Below are positions 1 to 6,923 of a stretch of 11,120 bases of DNA, one piece after another. This DNA comes from Desulfovibrio sp. (GTDB lineage Bacteria > Desulfobacterota > Desulfovibrionia > Desulfovibrionales > Desulfovibrionaceae). Numbering within the stretch: the stretch's first letter is position 1; each line of letters starts with the position of its first letter. Made by a program: the position numbers and the translations under genes. The notes under the pieces are model-generated. The model did no database searches and had not been told where the DNA came from. It was given only the letters and a program-made list of their open reading frames with translations. Location of the stretch: positions 1 to 11,120 of the forward strand of contig DQED01000319.1 of the NCBI GenBank assembly GCA_003525525.1. Direction: 5' to 3'.

Positions 1-1179
1 CGGGGCCTGGCGCAGGGCGTCCGTGGCGAACGGCGACACGCCGGGCTTGGTCGCGCCCGTGCCCGCCACTTCGAGGATCGCCTGGTCCTCGGGCGAGGGC
101 TGGCTCTTGAGGCTCAAGGAGGCGAAAGCCTTTTGCGCCACGCGCTCCATGGCGTCGTGCTGGGCGCCCACGAGCTGGCGGACCTGCACTTCCTCCTCGC
201 TCGGGCTGTCGGGCTTGCGGGTGTCGGTCTCGACCTCGTCGGGCGAAGGCCGCTTGCCGCGTTTGCCGTTGGCCGCCAGGGTCACCGGCATTTCCTCGTA
301 TTCCATGCCGATGATACGGAAGCGCCCGTCCGCGCCGCGCTGCCAGTAGAGGCGCTTGAGGCCCTGGGAAACGAGCGTGGGGGAACGGTAGAGCTGGACG
401 AAATAGGTCACCCAGTAATCCGGGCCGGGGATGGCGCGAATCTCCGAGAGGTCCACCTTGATCCAGGGCAGGGTGCGAAACAACCCTTCCTTGTGGCTGC
501 GGAAGGAAGAAAAGGGCTTGCCCTCGGTCAGGGAGAATTTGTCGGGGTCGTGAAAATCGAAAAAGGCGTCCGAACGGTTTTCCCAGGCCTTGCCCCAGGC
601 CCTGGTGGCGTCCACCACCTCGCGGGCCTCGTCGCGCAGCTTGGCCGCGTCCGACCCGCCGAGGCGCACCTCGTCGGCGATGACCACGGGCATGCCCTCG
701 GCCAGTTCGGCGTCCATGCGGTGGATGTCCGGAGTGCTCAACGCCACGCAGCCCTGGGTCTCGTAGGGAATGAGGGCGTGGCCGCGGCCGTGGATCCAGA
801 TGCCGTGGCCGGACTTGCGCCGGACCACGTCGGCCGGATTGGGAAAATTGAGCGGAAAGGCGAGGTCGCCGTAGAGCTCGTAATTGAGGCCCGCGCTCTT
901 GCGCCGGGTGATGAAGTAGACGCCCTCGGGGGTCTTGAGGTCGCCTTCCTTGAACTTGTCGCCGAGCTCCTGGCCCGTGGCGCAGGGGATGGCCGACAGC
1001 ACCCGAAGCGGACTCTGGCGGGAAAGCAGGGAAAACGACTGGGCCTTCTTGTCCACGGCCACGAACCGCGACGGCGACCACTCCATATCCACGATGTCCG
1101 CGGCCCATTCCGCCGCCGCCCGGCGGCAGGGAACCAGGAGCAGACAGGCGAGGACTACGGCGGGGCCCAGTCGTTTCAT
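1..1179 (-). CDS. L,D-transpeptidase (YkuD fold) with C-terminal Cds6/NTF2-like domain, 3' end outside window
   Basis: Predicted exported cell-wall enzyme that forms L,D (3-3) peptidoglycan cross-links or attaches or processes peptides on the wall. 393 codons are visible with no stop, so the C-terminus lies beyond the left edge. Residues 1-23 look like a Sec signal peptide: a KR start, a hydrophobic stretch and an AAA cleavage site before EW. The YkuD domain spans about residues 37-170. It carries the family motif as GIWIHGRG (His130) followed by TQGCVALS (catalytic Cys144). The usual His/Arg of [ST]-[HR]-G-C is Gln142 here. Residues about 185-297 resemble the SnoaL/NTF2-like domain that follows the catalytic domain in Cds6-type enzymes. 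A low-complexity, acidic and proline-rich tail follows. The start at 1179 has a GAGG ribosome-binding site and lies 11 nt after pyrE, so co-transcription is likely. The fold is secure; the exact cross-linking role is inferred. Confidence 0.85.
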   Translation of the reverse strand, partial: MKRLGPAVVLACLLLVPCRRAAAEWAADIVDMEWSPSRFVAVDKKAQSFSLLSRQSPLRVLSAIPCATGQELGDKFKEGDLKTPEGVYFITRRKSAGLNYELYGDLAFPLNFPNPADVVRRKSGHGIWIHGRGHALIPYETQGCVALSTPDIHRMDAELAEGMPVVIADEVRLGGSDAAKLRDEAREVVDATRAWGKAWENRSDAFFDFHDPDKFSLTEGKPFSSFRSHKEGLFRTLPWIKVDLSEIRAIPGPDYWVTYFVQLYRSPTLVSQGLKRLYWQRGADGRFRIIGMEYEEMPVTLAANGKRGKRPSPDEVETDTRKPDSPSEEEVQVRQLVGAQHDAMERVAQKAFASLSLKSQPSPEDQAILEVAGTGATKPGVSPFATDALRQAP

Positions 1180-1190
1180 GTCGCCTCGCG

Positions 1191-1787
1191 TCAGGACGCC
1201 TGCCCGGGTTTGCCGGCGGCAAGCAGGGCGTCGCGGGTGAAAACGGACAGCAGCGGGTAGCCGCGCTCGGCCAGGCGCTCCGTGCCGCCTTCCTTGCGGT
1301 CGAGCACCGTGACCACGGCCCCGACCGTGAGCCCGGCATCGACCACGCGGTCGATGACCGTGAGCAGCGTGCCGGCCGTGGTGACCACGTCCTCGAGCAG
1401 CGCCACTTTCGCTCCCGGGGCGAAATTGGACAGTCCCTCCAGGAACTGGTTCGTGCCATGCCCCTTGGCGGCCTTGCGCACGATGAACGCCGGCAGGGGC
1501 CGGCCGCGCAGATGGGAGACGACGCTCACGGCCGTGACCAGGGGATCGGCCCCGAGCGTCATGCCGCCGACGCCGACGATGTCCGGCGGCAGCAGGTCGA
1601 AAAGCAGGTTGCCGATCAGCCACGCCCCTTCGGGGTGCAGCGCGGTCTGCTTGCAATCGAAATAGTAATCGCTCTTGCGCCCCGAGGTCAGGGTGACCTC
1701 GCCGGCCCGGTAGGATTTCTCCAGCAGCAGGCTGGCCAGACGGGCGCGCATGGCGCCTGCGTCCTGGCCCTTGATGGAAAAGGACAT
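1191..1787 (-). CDS. pyrE: Orotate phosphoribosyltransferase
   Basis: Cytosolic enzyme of de novo pyrimidine synthesis that joins orotate to PRPP to make orotidine 5'-monophosphate. The 198-residue product has the usual length. It shows the type I phosphoribosyltransferase PRPP loop as LLEDVVTTAGT (residues 130-140, with the paired acidic residues E131 and D132). It also has the basic flexible-loop segment RKAAKGHG (104-111) and an N-terminal TSGRKSDYYFD segment (35-45) that fits OPRTase. I chose ATG 1787 because GGGGAG lies 4 nt upstream. The frame stays open further upstream to 1877 but without family-like sequence. A later in-frame Met (residue 13) is possible. The gene follows the purB terminator and therefore probably has its own promoter in 1788-1870. 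An L,D-transpeptidase follows 11 nt downstream. Confidence 0.93.
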   Translation of the reverse strand: MSFSIKGQDAGAMRARLASLLLEKSYRAGEVTLTSGRKSDYYFDCKQTALHPEGAWLIGNLLFDLLPPDIVGVGGMTLGADPLVTAVSVVSHLRGRPLPAFIVRKAAKGHGTNQFLEGLSNFAPGAKVALLEDVVTTAGTLLTVIDRVVDAGLTVGAVVTVLDRKEGGTERLAERGYPLLSVFTRDALLAAGKPGQAS

Positions 1788-1875
1788 GAAACTCCCCGCG
1801 TGACCCCTTTTAATCCCCATACAAAAGGCGGCCCGGTTTGAAAAGTGCTTCCGCGCCCCGGCGGGGGGACGACGC

Positions 1876-1917
1876 AAAAAAACACGCCGCCGGCCGGAAC
1901 ATTTTCCCAGGCGGCGT
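1876..1917 (-). terminator. Intrinsic (Rho-independent) terminator after purB
   Basis: On the minus strand, 16 nt after the purB stop, an 8-bp perfect stem (ACGCCGCC / GGCGGCGT, plus-strand positions 1910-1917 and 1884-1891) encloses a further GGAA/TTCC inner helix with an AATG loop. One base after the stem comes a run of seven T. Stem, loop and T tract are all of canonical form, so the fmdB-purB transcript should end here and pyrE should be a separate unit. Confidence 0.87.
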
Positions 1918-1933
1918 CCGCGGCGAGCCGCCG

Positions 1934-3235
1934 TCAGGACGCCGCGCCGAAGACCCGGGAATAGATCAGGTCCTCATGGGCGAGATAGTACTGCGGATCG
2001 AAAAGCGTATCCAGCGTGGCCGGCGCGAGCTTCGCCGCAATCACGGCATCGGCGCGCACGGCGTCGGGAAAGGAAGTGCGCCCTTCCCAGCAGGCCATGG
2101 CAATGCGCTGCACGGCCTCGTACGCCTTCTGACGATCCATGCCCGTCTCGATGAGCGCGAGCAGCACGCGCTGCGAATAAAACAACCCGAACGAAGCCAT
2201 CATGTTGCGGGCCATATTGTCCGGATTGACCTTCAGATTCTTCAAGATGCCGGTCAGGCGGGCGACGGTGTAGTCGGCAAGGATCGTGGAATCGGGCATG
2301 ATGACGCGTTCCACGGAGGAATGCGAGATGTCGCGCTCGTGCCACAGCGCCATGTTTTCCATGGACGCCAGGGCGTTGGTGCGCACCAGGCGAGACAGGC
2401 CGCAGATGTTTTCCGCGGAAATGGGGTTTTTCTTGTGCGGCATGGCCGAGGAGCCTTTCTGGCCCTTGGCGAAGCCTTCCTCGGCCTCGAGCACTTCCGT
2501 GCGCTGGAGGTGGCGCAGCTCCGTGGCCATGCGCTCCACGCCGCCGGCGAGCAGCGCCAGGGAGGTGAAAAAGGCGGCATGGCGGTCGCGCTGCACGATC
2601 TGCGTGGAAACCGGGTCCACGGCCAGTCCCAGCCGCGCCAGGGCGATCTTTTCCACGCGCGGGTCGAGGTGGGCGTAGCCGCCCACGGCCCCGGAAATCT
2701 TGCCCACCTGCACGCCTGCGGTGGCCGTGGCCACGCGCTCGCGGTGACGGGTGAACTCGGCGTAAAACGAGGCCATCTTCATGCCGAAGCTCAACGGCTC
2801 GGCATGGATGCCGTGGGTGCGGCCGATCATGAGCTGGCCCTTGTAGCGCATGGCCAGGTCCTTGATGACCGCAAGCAGCCCGTCGATGGTTTCGAGCACC
2901 ATGGCCCCGGCCCGGCCGAGCAGCAGGCCACCCGCCGTATCCACGATATCCGAGGAGGTGCAGCCCAGGTGGATGAAGCGGGCGGGCGGGCCCACGCGCT
3001 CCTCCACGGCGGTGAGGAAGGCGATGACGTCGTGGCGGGTGGTTTCCTCGATCTCGAGGATGCGCGCCACGTCGAAGCCGGCCTTGTCGCGGATGGCGGC
3101 CATGTCCGCGGCCGGGATGCGGCCGAGCTCGGCCCAGGCCTCGCACACGGCGATTTCCACCTCGAGCCAGGCGGCGAAACGGTTTTCCAGGGACCACAGC
3201 GCGCCCATGGCCTTGCGGGTATAGCGCTCGATCAT
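1934..3235 (-). CDS. purB: Adenylosuccinate lyase
   Basis: Cytosolic fumarase/aspartase-superfamily enzyme that splits fumarate from SAICAR and from adenylosuccinate, so it acts twice in purine and AMP synthesis. The product has 433 residues, close to the roughly 430 of Bacillus-type PurB. Visible hallmarks are the superfamily signature GSSAMPHKKNP (261-271) with the mobile-loop catalytic serine, TRTHG-type sequence RTHGIHAEP (139-147, His141), and TRHDV with His68. These match the two catalytic histidines known in this subgroup. An upstream extension of the frame to 3535 merely runs antisense-like through fmdB. The start at 3235 is set by GGAGG 4 nt upstream and by homology of MIERYTRKAMGALW to PurB N-termini. 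The ATG overlaps the fmdB stop (ATGA, 4 nt), implying translational coupling. A strong terminator follows. Confidence 0.96.
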   Translation of the reverse strand: MIERYTRKAMGALWSLENRFAAWLEVEIAVCEAWAELGRIPAADMAAIRDKAGFDVARILEIEETTRHDVIAFLTAVEERVGPPARFIHLGCTSSDIVDTAGGLLLGRAGAMVLETIDGLLAVIKDLAMRYKGQLMIGRTHGIHAEPLSFGMKMASFYAEFTRHRERVATATAGVQVGKISGAVGGYAHLDPRVEKIALARLGLAVDPVSTQIVQRDRHAAFFTSLALLAGGVERMATELRHLQRTEVLEAEEGFAKGQKGSSAMPHKKNPISAENICGLSRLVRTNALASMENMALWHERDISHSSVERVIMPDSTILADYTVARLTGILKNLKVNPDNMARNMMASFGLFYSQRVLLALIETGMDRQKAYEAVQRIAMACWEGRTSFPDAVRADAVIAAKLAPATLDTLFDPQYYLAHEDLIYSRVFGAAS

Positions 3236-3555
3236 GCGCCCTCCTCGGGATGGCCGCCGTCCTCGGCTTCCTTTTCCTCCTCGACCAGGGGCACCGAGGG
3301 GTCGCGGGCGAGCTGGGGCACGGGCACTTCCGTGCCCTTGATCGTGCCCTTGCCGTCCTTCTGGAAGGAGCCGGGGCGGCGTTTGACGTAATCGGTGGCG
3401 TAAAAGCCGGTGCCCTTGAGGGCGAAGGCGGAAAGGGAAACGATGCGCGCCGCCGCCGCGCCGCAGGCGCACGTGGCCGCAGCCTCGTCGCCGGCCCGGC
3501 GCAGTTCCTCGAACACGCGGCCGCAGACGGGGCATTCGTATTCATACAAGGGCAT
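3232..3555 (-). CDS. FmdB-family zinc-ribbon protein
   Basis: Small cytosolic protein of 107 residues. Its N-terminus MPLYEYECPVCGRVFEE is the hallmark of the FmdB/CxxC regulatory protein family. A single zinc ribbon is predicted from C8-x2-C11 and C29-x-C31; the second knuckle is CxC rather than CxxC. The segment FALKGTGFYATDY (44-56) is the second conserved block of this family. The remaining residues form a charged, Glu-rich tail. The family was named from a gene near formamidase and is often called a putative regulator, but its biochemical role is not settled, so I assign none. The stop overlaps the purB start by 4 nt. The gene thus probably sits in one transcript with purB, though this linkage alone does not show a purine-related role. 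The ribosome-binding site is only G-rich, not a clear AGGAGG. Confidence 0.88.
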   Translation of the reverse strand: MPLYEYECPVCGRVFEELRRAGDEAAATCACGAAAARIVSLSAFALKGTGFYATDYVKRRPGSFQKDGKGTIKGTEVPVPQLARDPSVPLVEEEKEAEDGGHPEEGA

Positions 3556-3807
3556 GGGAGGCCCCCCAGGGGATCACGGGCCGGGCAAGGGCGTTCCCCC
3601 GCCCGGTGGCGTGTGCGTCAAAAAAAACGAAACGGAAAGGAGCGCCGGCGATGACGCGCGGCAGTCCTTTCGGGCGCGCCCGTCTTGTGGGGCGAAAGCC
3701 GTTGCGCCGCCGGGCGACGCACCCTTCCCCGAAAACGGACGCTGCTGCAGGCTGGCCCGGCCGCGCGGCAGGGGGTTCGGCATTCCCCCGAACGGGCATC
3801 GGAAGCG
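3556..3807. other. Gene-free GC-rich spacer between the 37-aa gene and fmdB
   Basis: No supportable gene is seen. Structures visible are an inverted repeat GTTCGG/CCGAAC (3775-3780 and 3788-3793) just after the stop of the 37-residue gene, with no T tract; a 12-bp perfect palindrome CGGGCGCGCCCG (starts near 3669); CCGGGC/GCCCGG flanking 14 nt near 3580-3605; and a run of eight A at 3620-3627. The last reads as T8 followed by GACG on the minus strand, giving a TTGACG -35-like hexamer but no matching -10. An fmdB-purB promoter probably lies here but I cannot place it. Confidence 0.4.
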
Positions 3808-3921
3808 CTAGGCTTTCTTGGCGGCGATGGCCTCGCGGACGCGCTCCTTGAGGCGTTCCTTGCGGCGCTTGCGGCGACGGTCCAGTTCCTTGTGGCGCTC
3901 GATCTTCTTGTGCTTGGACAT
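3808..3921 (-). CDS. 37-residue strongly basic protein of unknown function
   Basis: Short gene supported by an excellent ribosome-binding site (AGGAGGAATCAGC before ATG), a clean stop, and a protein-like composition. Of 37 residues, 18 are Lys or Arg and 6 are Asp or Glu, with no Cys, Pro, Gly or Trp. The pattern RRRKRRKERLKERVRE is that of one continuous amphipathic basic helix. Such a peptide could bind nucleic acid or the ribosome; this is inference from charge only. I recall short basic hypothetical proteins of this kind in other bacteria but cannot name a family with confidence. It stands alone between the DUF39 gene (110 nt upstream) and fmdB (252 nt downstream). A possible promoter lies just upstream and a weak stem-loop downstream, so it may be its own transcription unit. 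Confidence 0.72.
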   Translation of the reverse strand: MSKHKKIERHKELDRRRKRRKERLKERVREAIAAKKA

Positions 3922-3954
3922 GCTGATTCCTCCTGTCGGGTGAAAGAACCCGAT

Positions 3955-3983
3955 CCGGTATCGCAATCCGCGTCCCTTGTCCA
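3955..3983 (-). promoter_or_regulatory. Possible sigma-70 promoter for the 37-aa gene
   Basis: On the minus strand TGGACA (plus positions 3978-3983; one mismatch to TTGACA) is followed at 15 bp by GATACC or at 17 bp by TACCGG. Both are poor -10 matches. Position fits, giving a leader of roughly 25 nt before the ribosome-binding site. Spacing and -10 quality are weak, so this is only a candidate. Confidence 0.3.
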
Positions 3984-4031
3984 GCCCGCTTTCCGGAACG
4001 CCGGACGCGGACGCGGGGTCGCGGAGGCGCG

Positions 4032-5198
4032 TCAGTACGATTCAATGGGCGCGACGGGCTCGGTCAGCAGGAATTTCCCCTGCTCGATCCAGCTCTTGAG
4101 CGTCTGCGCCACTTCCAGGGACATGGAAAGGCTCGTCACGGGCACGGCCTGGGTCGGCTTGCCGTTGACCAGCACCTCGCCCGAGCGGCAGGCGGCGTAG
4201 GTGACGTAGCCGAGCGTGCGCCCGATGCCGTTGGGGTAGTCATGGCCGTAATCCTTGATCGGCATCTCGATGTCCGCGTCGGACACGCCCGTGAAAAAGG
4301 CCATGTCCTCGTTGAGGATCGGGATGGGGATGCCCACGCCCACGGCCATGGACACGCCGTAGCCGAGGATGGACACCGCGCGGACGTAGCGGGGATTCAT
4401 GCCCTTCATGTCGCCCTTGAGCATGAGCGTGCCCGCGGCGGAAAGGGGAATGCCGCGTTCGTTGCGCTTGGGCCGGGGATCGTGCTGGGTGCCCGCGCCG
4501 ATGACGTAGCCGATGCCGCCGCCGAAGAAGATGCGCGTGCCAAGGCCGATGGTCTTCAAATAGGGGTCGTTGAAAAGCGGGGAGAGCTCGCCGGCCGTGG
4601 CGAAATTGGCGTTGCGGGCGCCCGGCTTGAGCGGCCCCATGTAGGTATAGACGATGCGGCTGGTGAGGTTCACCGCCACGTTGTAATTCTGGTAGCAGTT
4701 GCGAGGGTTTAAAAGCGCGGCGTACTTGAGCCCGGCGAGCGTCACGTCCTTTTCTAGCTCGCGCCTGGGGTAGCAGTCCGTGCCGTAGGCCTCGCACCAG
4801 AGGCGCACGGCCTTGCCGCGCAGCAAGTCCTCGATGACGTGCGCGCCGCCGTACTTGAAGCGGCCGGGATGGATCTTGTTGAGCGGATCCTCCTTGGGCA
4901 GCTCCGTCGCGCCGAGGTAGGCGTCCACGGCGGCGAGCCCGGCATGGGCCGGGATGTTGTTGAGCCGGACCTTCTGCGCCTTGATCACCGGCGGTTCCTG
5001 GCCGAAGTTGAACAGCATGCCCGAAGAGCACATGGGCGAAAACGTGCCCGTGGCCACCACATCCACTTCCTTGGCGGCCTTGACCTTGCCGAGCCGCCGC
5101 ACGGTCTCGACCATTTCCGCGGCCGTGAGCACCACGGCCTTGCCCTGCCCGATGCGCCGGTTGATCTCGGCGACGGTTTTTTTCACCTCGTGGCTCAT
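4032..5198 (-). CDS. DUF39/COG1900 homocysteine biosynthesis protein
   Basis: Predicted enzyme of the anaerobe pathway that makes homocysteine from aspartate semialdehyde with sulfide-derived sulfur, bypassing the homoserine-ester route. The function was established genetically for the Methanosarcina COG1900 protein (MA1821), together with a NIL-domain ferredoxin partner (MA1822). The 388-residue product is full length. Features include VVATGTFSPMCSSG (48-60, Cys57), RLWCEAYGTDC (132-142, Cys135 and Cys142), the block NPRNCYQNYNVAVN (164-177), Gly-rich FFGGGIGYVIGAGTQHDP (224-241), and GVGIPIPILNEDMA (287-300). Spacing of Cys57 and Cys135 is close to the two conserved cysteines I recall for this family. 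The start at 5198 has AGGGAG 6 nt upstream. The gene is divergent from dnaA. The NIL-ferredoxin partner is not in the window. Confidence 0.88.
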   Translation of the reverse strand: MSHEVKKTVAEINRRIGQGKAVVLTAAEMVETVRRLGKVKAAKEVDVVATGTFSPMCSSGMLFNFGQEPPVIKAQKVRLNNIPAHAGLAAVDAYLGATELPKEDPLNKIHPGRFKYGGAHVIEDLLRGKAVRLWCEAYGTDCYPRRELEKDVTLAGLKYAALLNPRNCYQNYNVAVNLTSRIVYTYMGPLKPGARNANFATAGELSPLFNDPYLKTIGLGTRIFFGGGIGYVIGAGTQHDPRPKRNERGIPLSAAGTLMLKGDMKGMNPRYVRAVSILGYGVSMAVGVGIPIPILNEDMAFFTGVSDADIEMPIKDYGHDYPNGIGRTLGYVTYAACRSGEVLVNGKPTQAVPVTSLSMSLEVAQTLKSWIEQGKFLLTEPVAPIESY

Positions 5199-5401
5199 GC
5201 CGTTCTCCCTCTCGCCGCGCTCGCGGCAGGCGCTCTACTTGGCCCATTTCCGGCCTGAAGGCAACACGATCGGCCCCCCACTTGGCTTCAAGGACGAAAT
5301 GCGCTAGAGTGCCATTTCCTCGCGGCCTTGGGGAGGGGTCCGGGGTATTCCTTACAACATACCGATATGACAAATTTTTTTGTACTGGCCGGTTACCGCC
5401 C
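5199..5401. other. Divergent intergenic region upstream of dnaA; candidate replication-origin neighbourhood
   Basis: All genes to the left point left and all genes to the right point right, so this 203-bp stretch is the strand-switch point. Most of it is GC-rich. The segment 5344-5384 is AT-rich, with an inverted repeat CATA/TATG (5358-5361, 5366-5369) followed by ACAAA/TTTGT around a run of seven T (5370-5383). This could be an unwinding element or part of a promoter. I find no TTATNCACA-type DnaA box on either strand, so origin assignment rests on context only. Confidence 0.4.
5282..5310 (+). promoter_or_regulatory. Candidate sigma-70 promoter for dnaA
   Basis: TTGGCT (5282-5287, four of six to TTGACA) and TAGAGT (5305-5310, four of six to TATAAT) are separated by exactly 17 bp on the plus strand. 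Transcription from here would give dnaA a leader of about 85 nt containing the AT-rich patch and poly-T hairpin. It is supported only by motif match and position. Confidence 0.35.
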
Positions 5402-6736
5402 ATGACGCTGACCGCTTCCGGTGGCGGCGTGCTCAAGGACGATTTCCGCCAGCACCTTGCGCGCACCTGCCCCGAACAGGAATTGCGCCGCTGGTTCGAT
5501 CCGCTCGACCTTTCGGTCAGCGAAGCGGACCACTCCTGTTGCGTCCGCTTTCCCCACGCCTACTTCGCGGCCTGGTTCGAAACCTCGGCCAAGGAACTGT
5601 TCGAAAAGGAAGTGCGCCGCTTCCTCGGACCGGGCTACGCCGTCTCCTACCACAACCGCGCCGGCGGCGACGGCCATGCCGCGCCGCAGCCCGGCCTTCC
5701 CGGCGCGGCCGCGGACTTCCCCTTCGGCCACCGGTTCACGTTCGACTCCTTCCTCGTCAACGAAAAAAACCACTTTCCCCTGGCGCTCGCGCGCGAAGTG
5801 GCCCAGGGCGGCGAGGTCCGCTACAATCCGTTCCTGGTCTGCGGCCCCTCGGGCGCGGGCAAGTCCCATCTGCTGCGGGCCATGGCCAACGCCGCCTCGC
5901 GCCTGCGCCCGGTGCGCACCGTGTATTTCGGCTCCGTGGCCGACATCCAGAGCCTTTTTGCCGACGCCGGCGCCAACCGCCACGAGGTGCGCGCCGCCGT
6001 CGCCGCCAGCCAGTGGCTGTTCCTCGACGAGCTGACCGACCTCAAGCGTTCCCCGGAAATGGAACAGGAGCTCGTGGTCCTTTTCAACGCCTTTCACGAC
6101 GCCGGCAAGCAGATGGTCTTTTCCAGCCGCGAACGGGTGGGCGCGTGCGACTTCCTCTCCGCCACGCTCAAGTCCCGCCTGGAATGGGGCCTCATGGTCC
6201 ATTTGAAGGCCCCGGACCTCGACGTGCGCATCGCCTTCACGGAAGCGGCCAACCGCGACAAGCGCCTGGGCCTGGCCCGGGACCGCATCGTCACCCTGGC
6301 CAGCCGCTTCGAGGGCTTTCGCCAGCTCGAAGGCGTGCTGCTGCGCATCGAGGCCTTCCGGCGCTTAAGCGGCAAGGAGCTCACCGACGCCGAATTCGCC
6401 CGCCACATCCGCCTCTCCGAGGACCAGGCCCTGCCGGAGGTCACGCCCGAGCGCATCATTGCCGTCTGCGCCGAGCATTTCGGCCTGCCCGCGGCCGAGA
6501 TCACCGGCCAGTCGCGGCGCAAGGAATTCGTGTTCGCCCGCCAGGCCGCCATGGCCCTGTGCCGCACCCTGCTCGGCATGTCCTACCCGGCGCTCGGCAA
6601 GGTCTTCGGCGGCAAGGACCACAGCACGGTGCTGTATTCCATCAGAAAGTTTCAAAAAATTCAGGATGATGACAGAGAAACGAAACTTCTTTTCCGACAA
6701 TTGGCGAAAAAATGCCGCCAGGGCGGTCCGGCTTGA
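5402..6736 (+). CDS. dnaA: Chromosomal replication initiator DnaA (divergent form)
   Basis: AAA+ ATPase that binds origin DnaA boxes and opens the duplex. The 444-residue product has a short domain I (about 12-80), almost no domain II, an AAA+ module (about 105-320) and a DNA-binding domain IV (about 348-440). FTFDSFLVNEKN (112-123) is the usual lead-in. Walker A is GPSGAGKS (148-155), where most DnaA have GGTGLGKT. Walker B is LFLDEL (206-211), Asp-Glu rather than Asp-Asp. The arginine finger SR (Arg259) and sensor-2 Arg307 (FRQLEG) are kept. Domain IV keeps Arg372 (E. coli R399 equivalent) and GKDHSTV (404-410) in place of GRDHTTV. The initiator-specific segment before Walker B is poorly conserved. 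Start ATG 5402 lacks a clear ribosome-binding site. GTG 5429 (GGTGG 4 nt upstream) would give a protein starting at residue 10. An open frame extends upstream to TTG 5282 but is not family-like. Confidence 0.9.
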   Translation: MTLTASGGGVLKDDFRQHLARTCPEQELRRWFDPLDLSVSEADHSCCVRFPHAYFAAWFETSAKELFEKEVRRFLGPGYAVSYHNRAGGDGHAAPQPGLPGAAADFPFGHRFTFDSFLVNEKNHFPLALAREVAQGGEVRYNPFLVCGPSGAGKSHLLRAMANAASRLRPVRTVYFGSVADIQSLFADAGANRHEVRAAVAASQWLFLDELTDLKRSPEMEQELVVLFNAFHDAGKQMVFSSRERVGACDFLSATLKSRLEWGLMVHLKAPDLDVRIAFTEAANRDKRLGLARDRIVTLASRFEGFRQLEGVLLRIEAFRRLSGKELTDAEFARHIRLSEDQALPEVTPERIIAVCAEHFGLPAAEITGQSRRKEFVFARQAAMALCRTLLGMSYPALGKVFGGKDHSTVLYSIRKFQKIQDDDRETKLLFRQLAKKCRQGGPA

Positions 6737-6855
6737 GCCCAAGTCGCGGCGCACCGTTCCTTCGCGCCTTGGCCGTTCGCAGGAAGTTTCCTTTTTTCAT
6801 GTACGATACCGGCATGTTAACTGCAAAAGCGACATATGGGGGCTCCTCTATTGAT

Positions 6856-6884
6856 CCGACAAACAAATTTCCCTTTTCAATAAG
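6856..6884 (+). promoter_or_regulatory. Weak candidate promoter for dnaN
   Basis: CCGACA (6856-6861) and AATAAG (6879-6884) each match the sigma-70 hexamers at four positions with a 17-bp spacer in the AT-rich half of the leader. A neighbouring TTGATC (6851-6856) is an alternative -35. It would place the hairpin at 6924-6945 in the dnaN 5' leader. Confidence 0.22.
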
Positions 6885-6923
6885 AGAAGATTCCTCAAGA
6901 GCCCGATTTCCCGAAGCGGGAGT

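Noticed and set aside
133..1260. 375-codon plus-strand frame opposite the L,D-transpeptidase gene
   Set aside because: The minus strand carries signal peptide, catalytic motif and a ribosome-binding site. The plus-strand translation is His/Gly/Val-rich shadow sequence.
1838..3391. 517-codon plus-strand frame opposite purB
   Set aside because: Shadow of purB with no recognisable domain and no ribosome-binding site.
3542..4045. 167-codon minus-strand frame covering the gap around the 37-aa gene
   Set aside because: Arg/Pro-rich low-quality translation in a different frame from the well-supported 37-residue gene. No Shine-Dalgarno and no family resemblance.
5370..5383. ACAAA/TTTGT around T7 considered as a terminator
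   Set aside because: The stem is only 5 AT-rich pairs and no gene reads into it from the left. It is better described as part of the AT-rich patch.
6642..6866. 74-codon minus-strand frame in the dnaA-dnaN gap
   Set aside because: It overlaps the end of dnaA on the opposite strand, lacks a ribosome-binding site and has no protein-like features.
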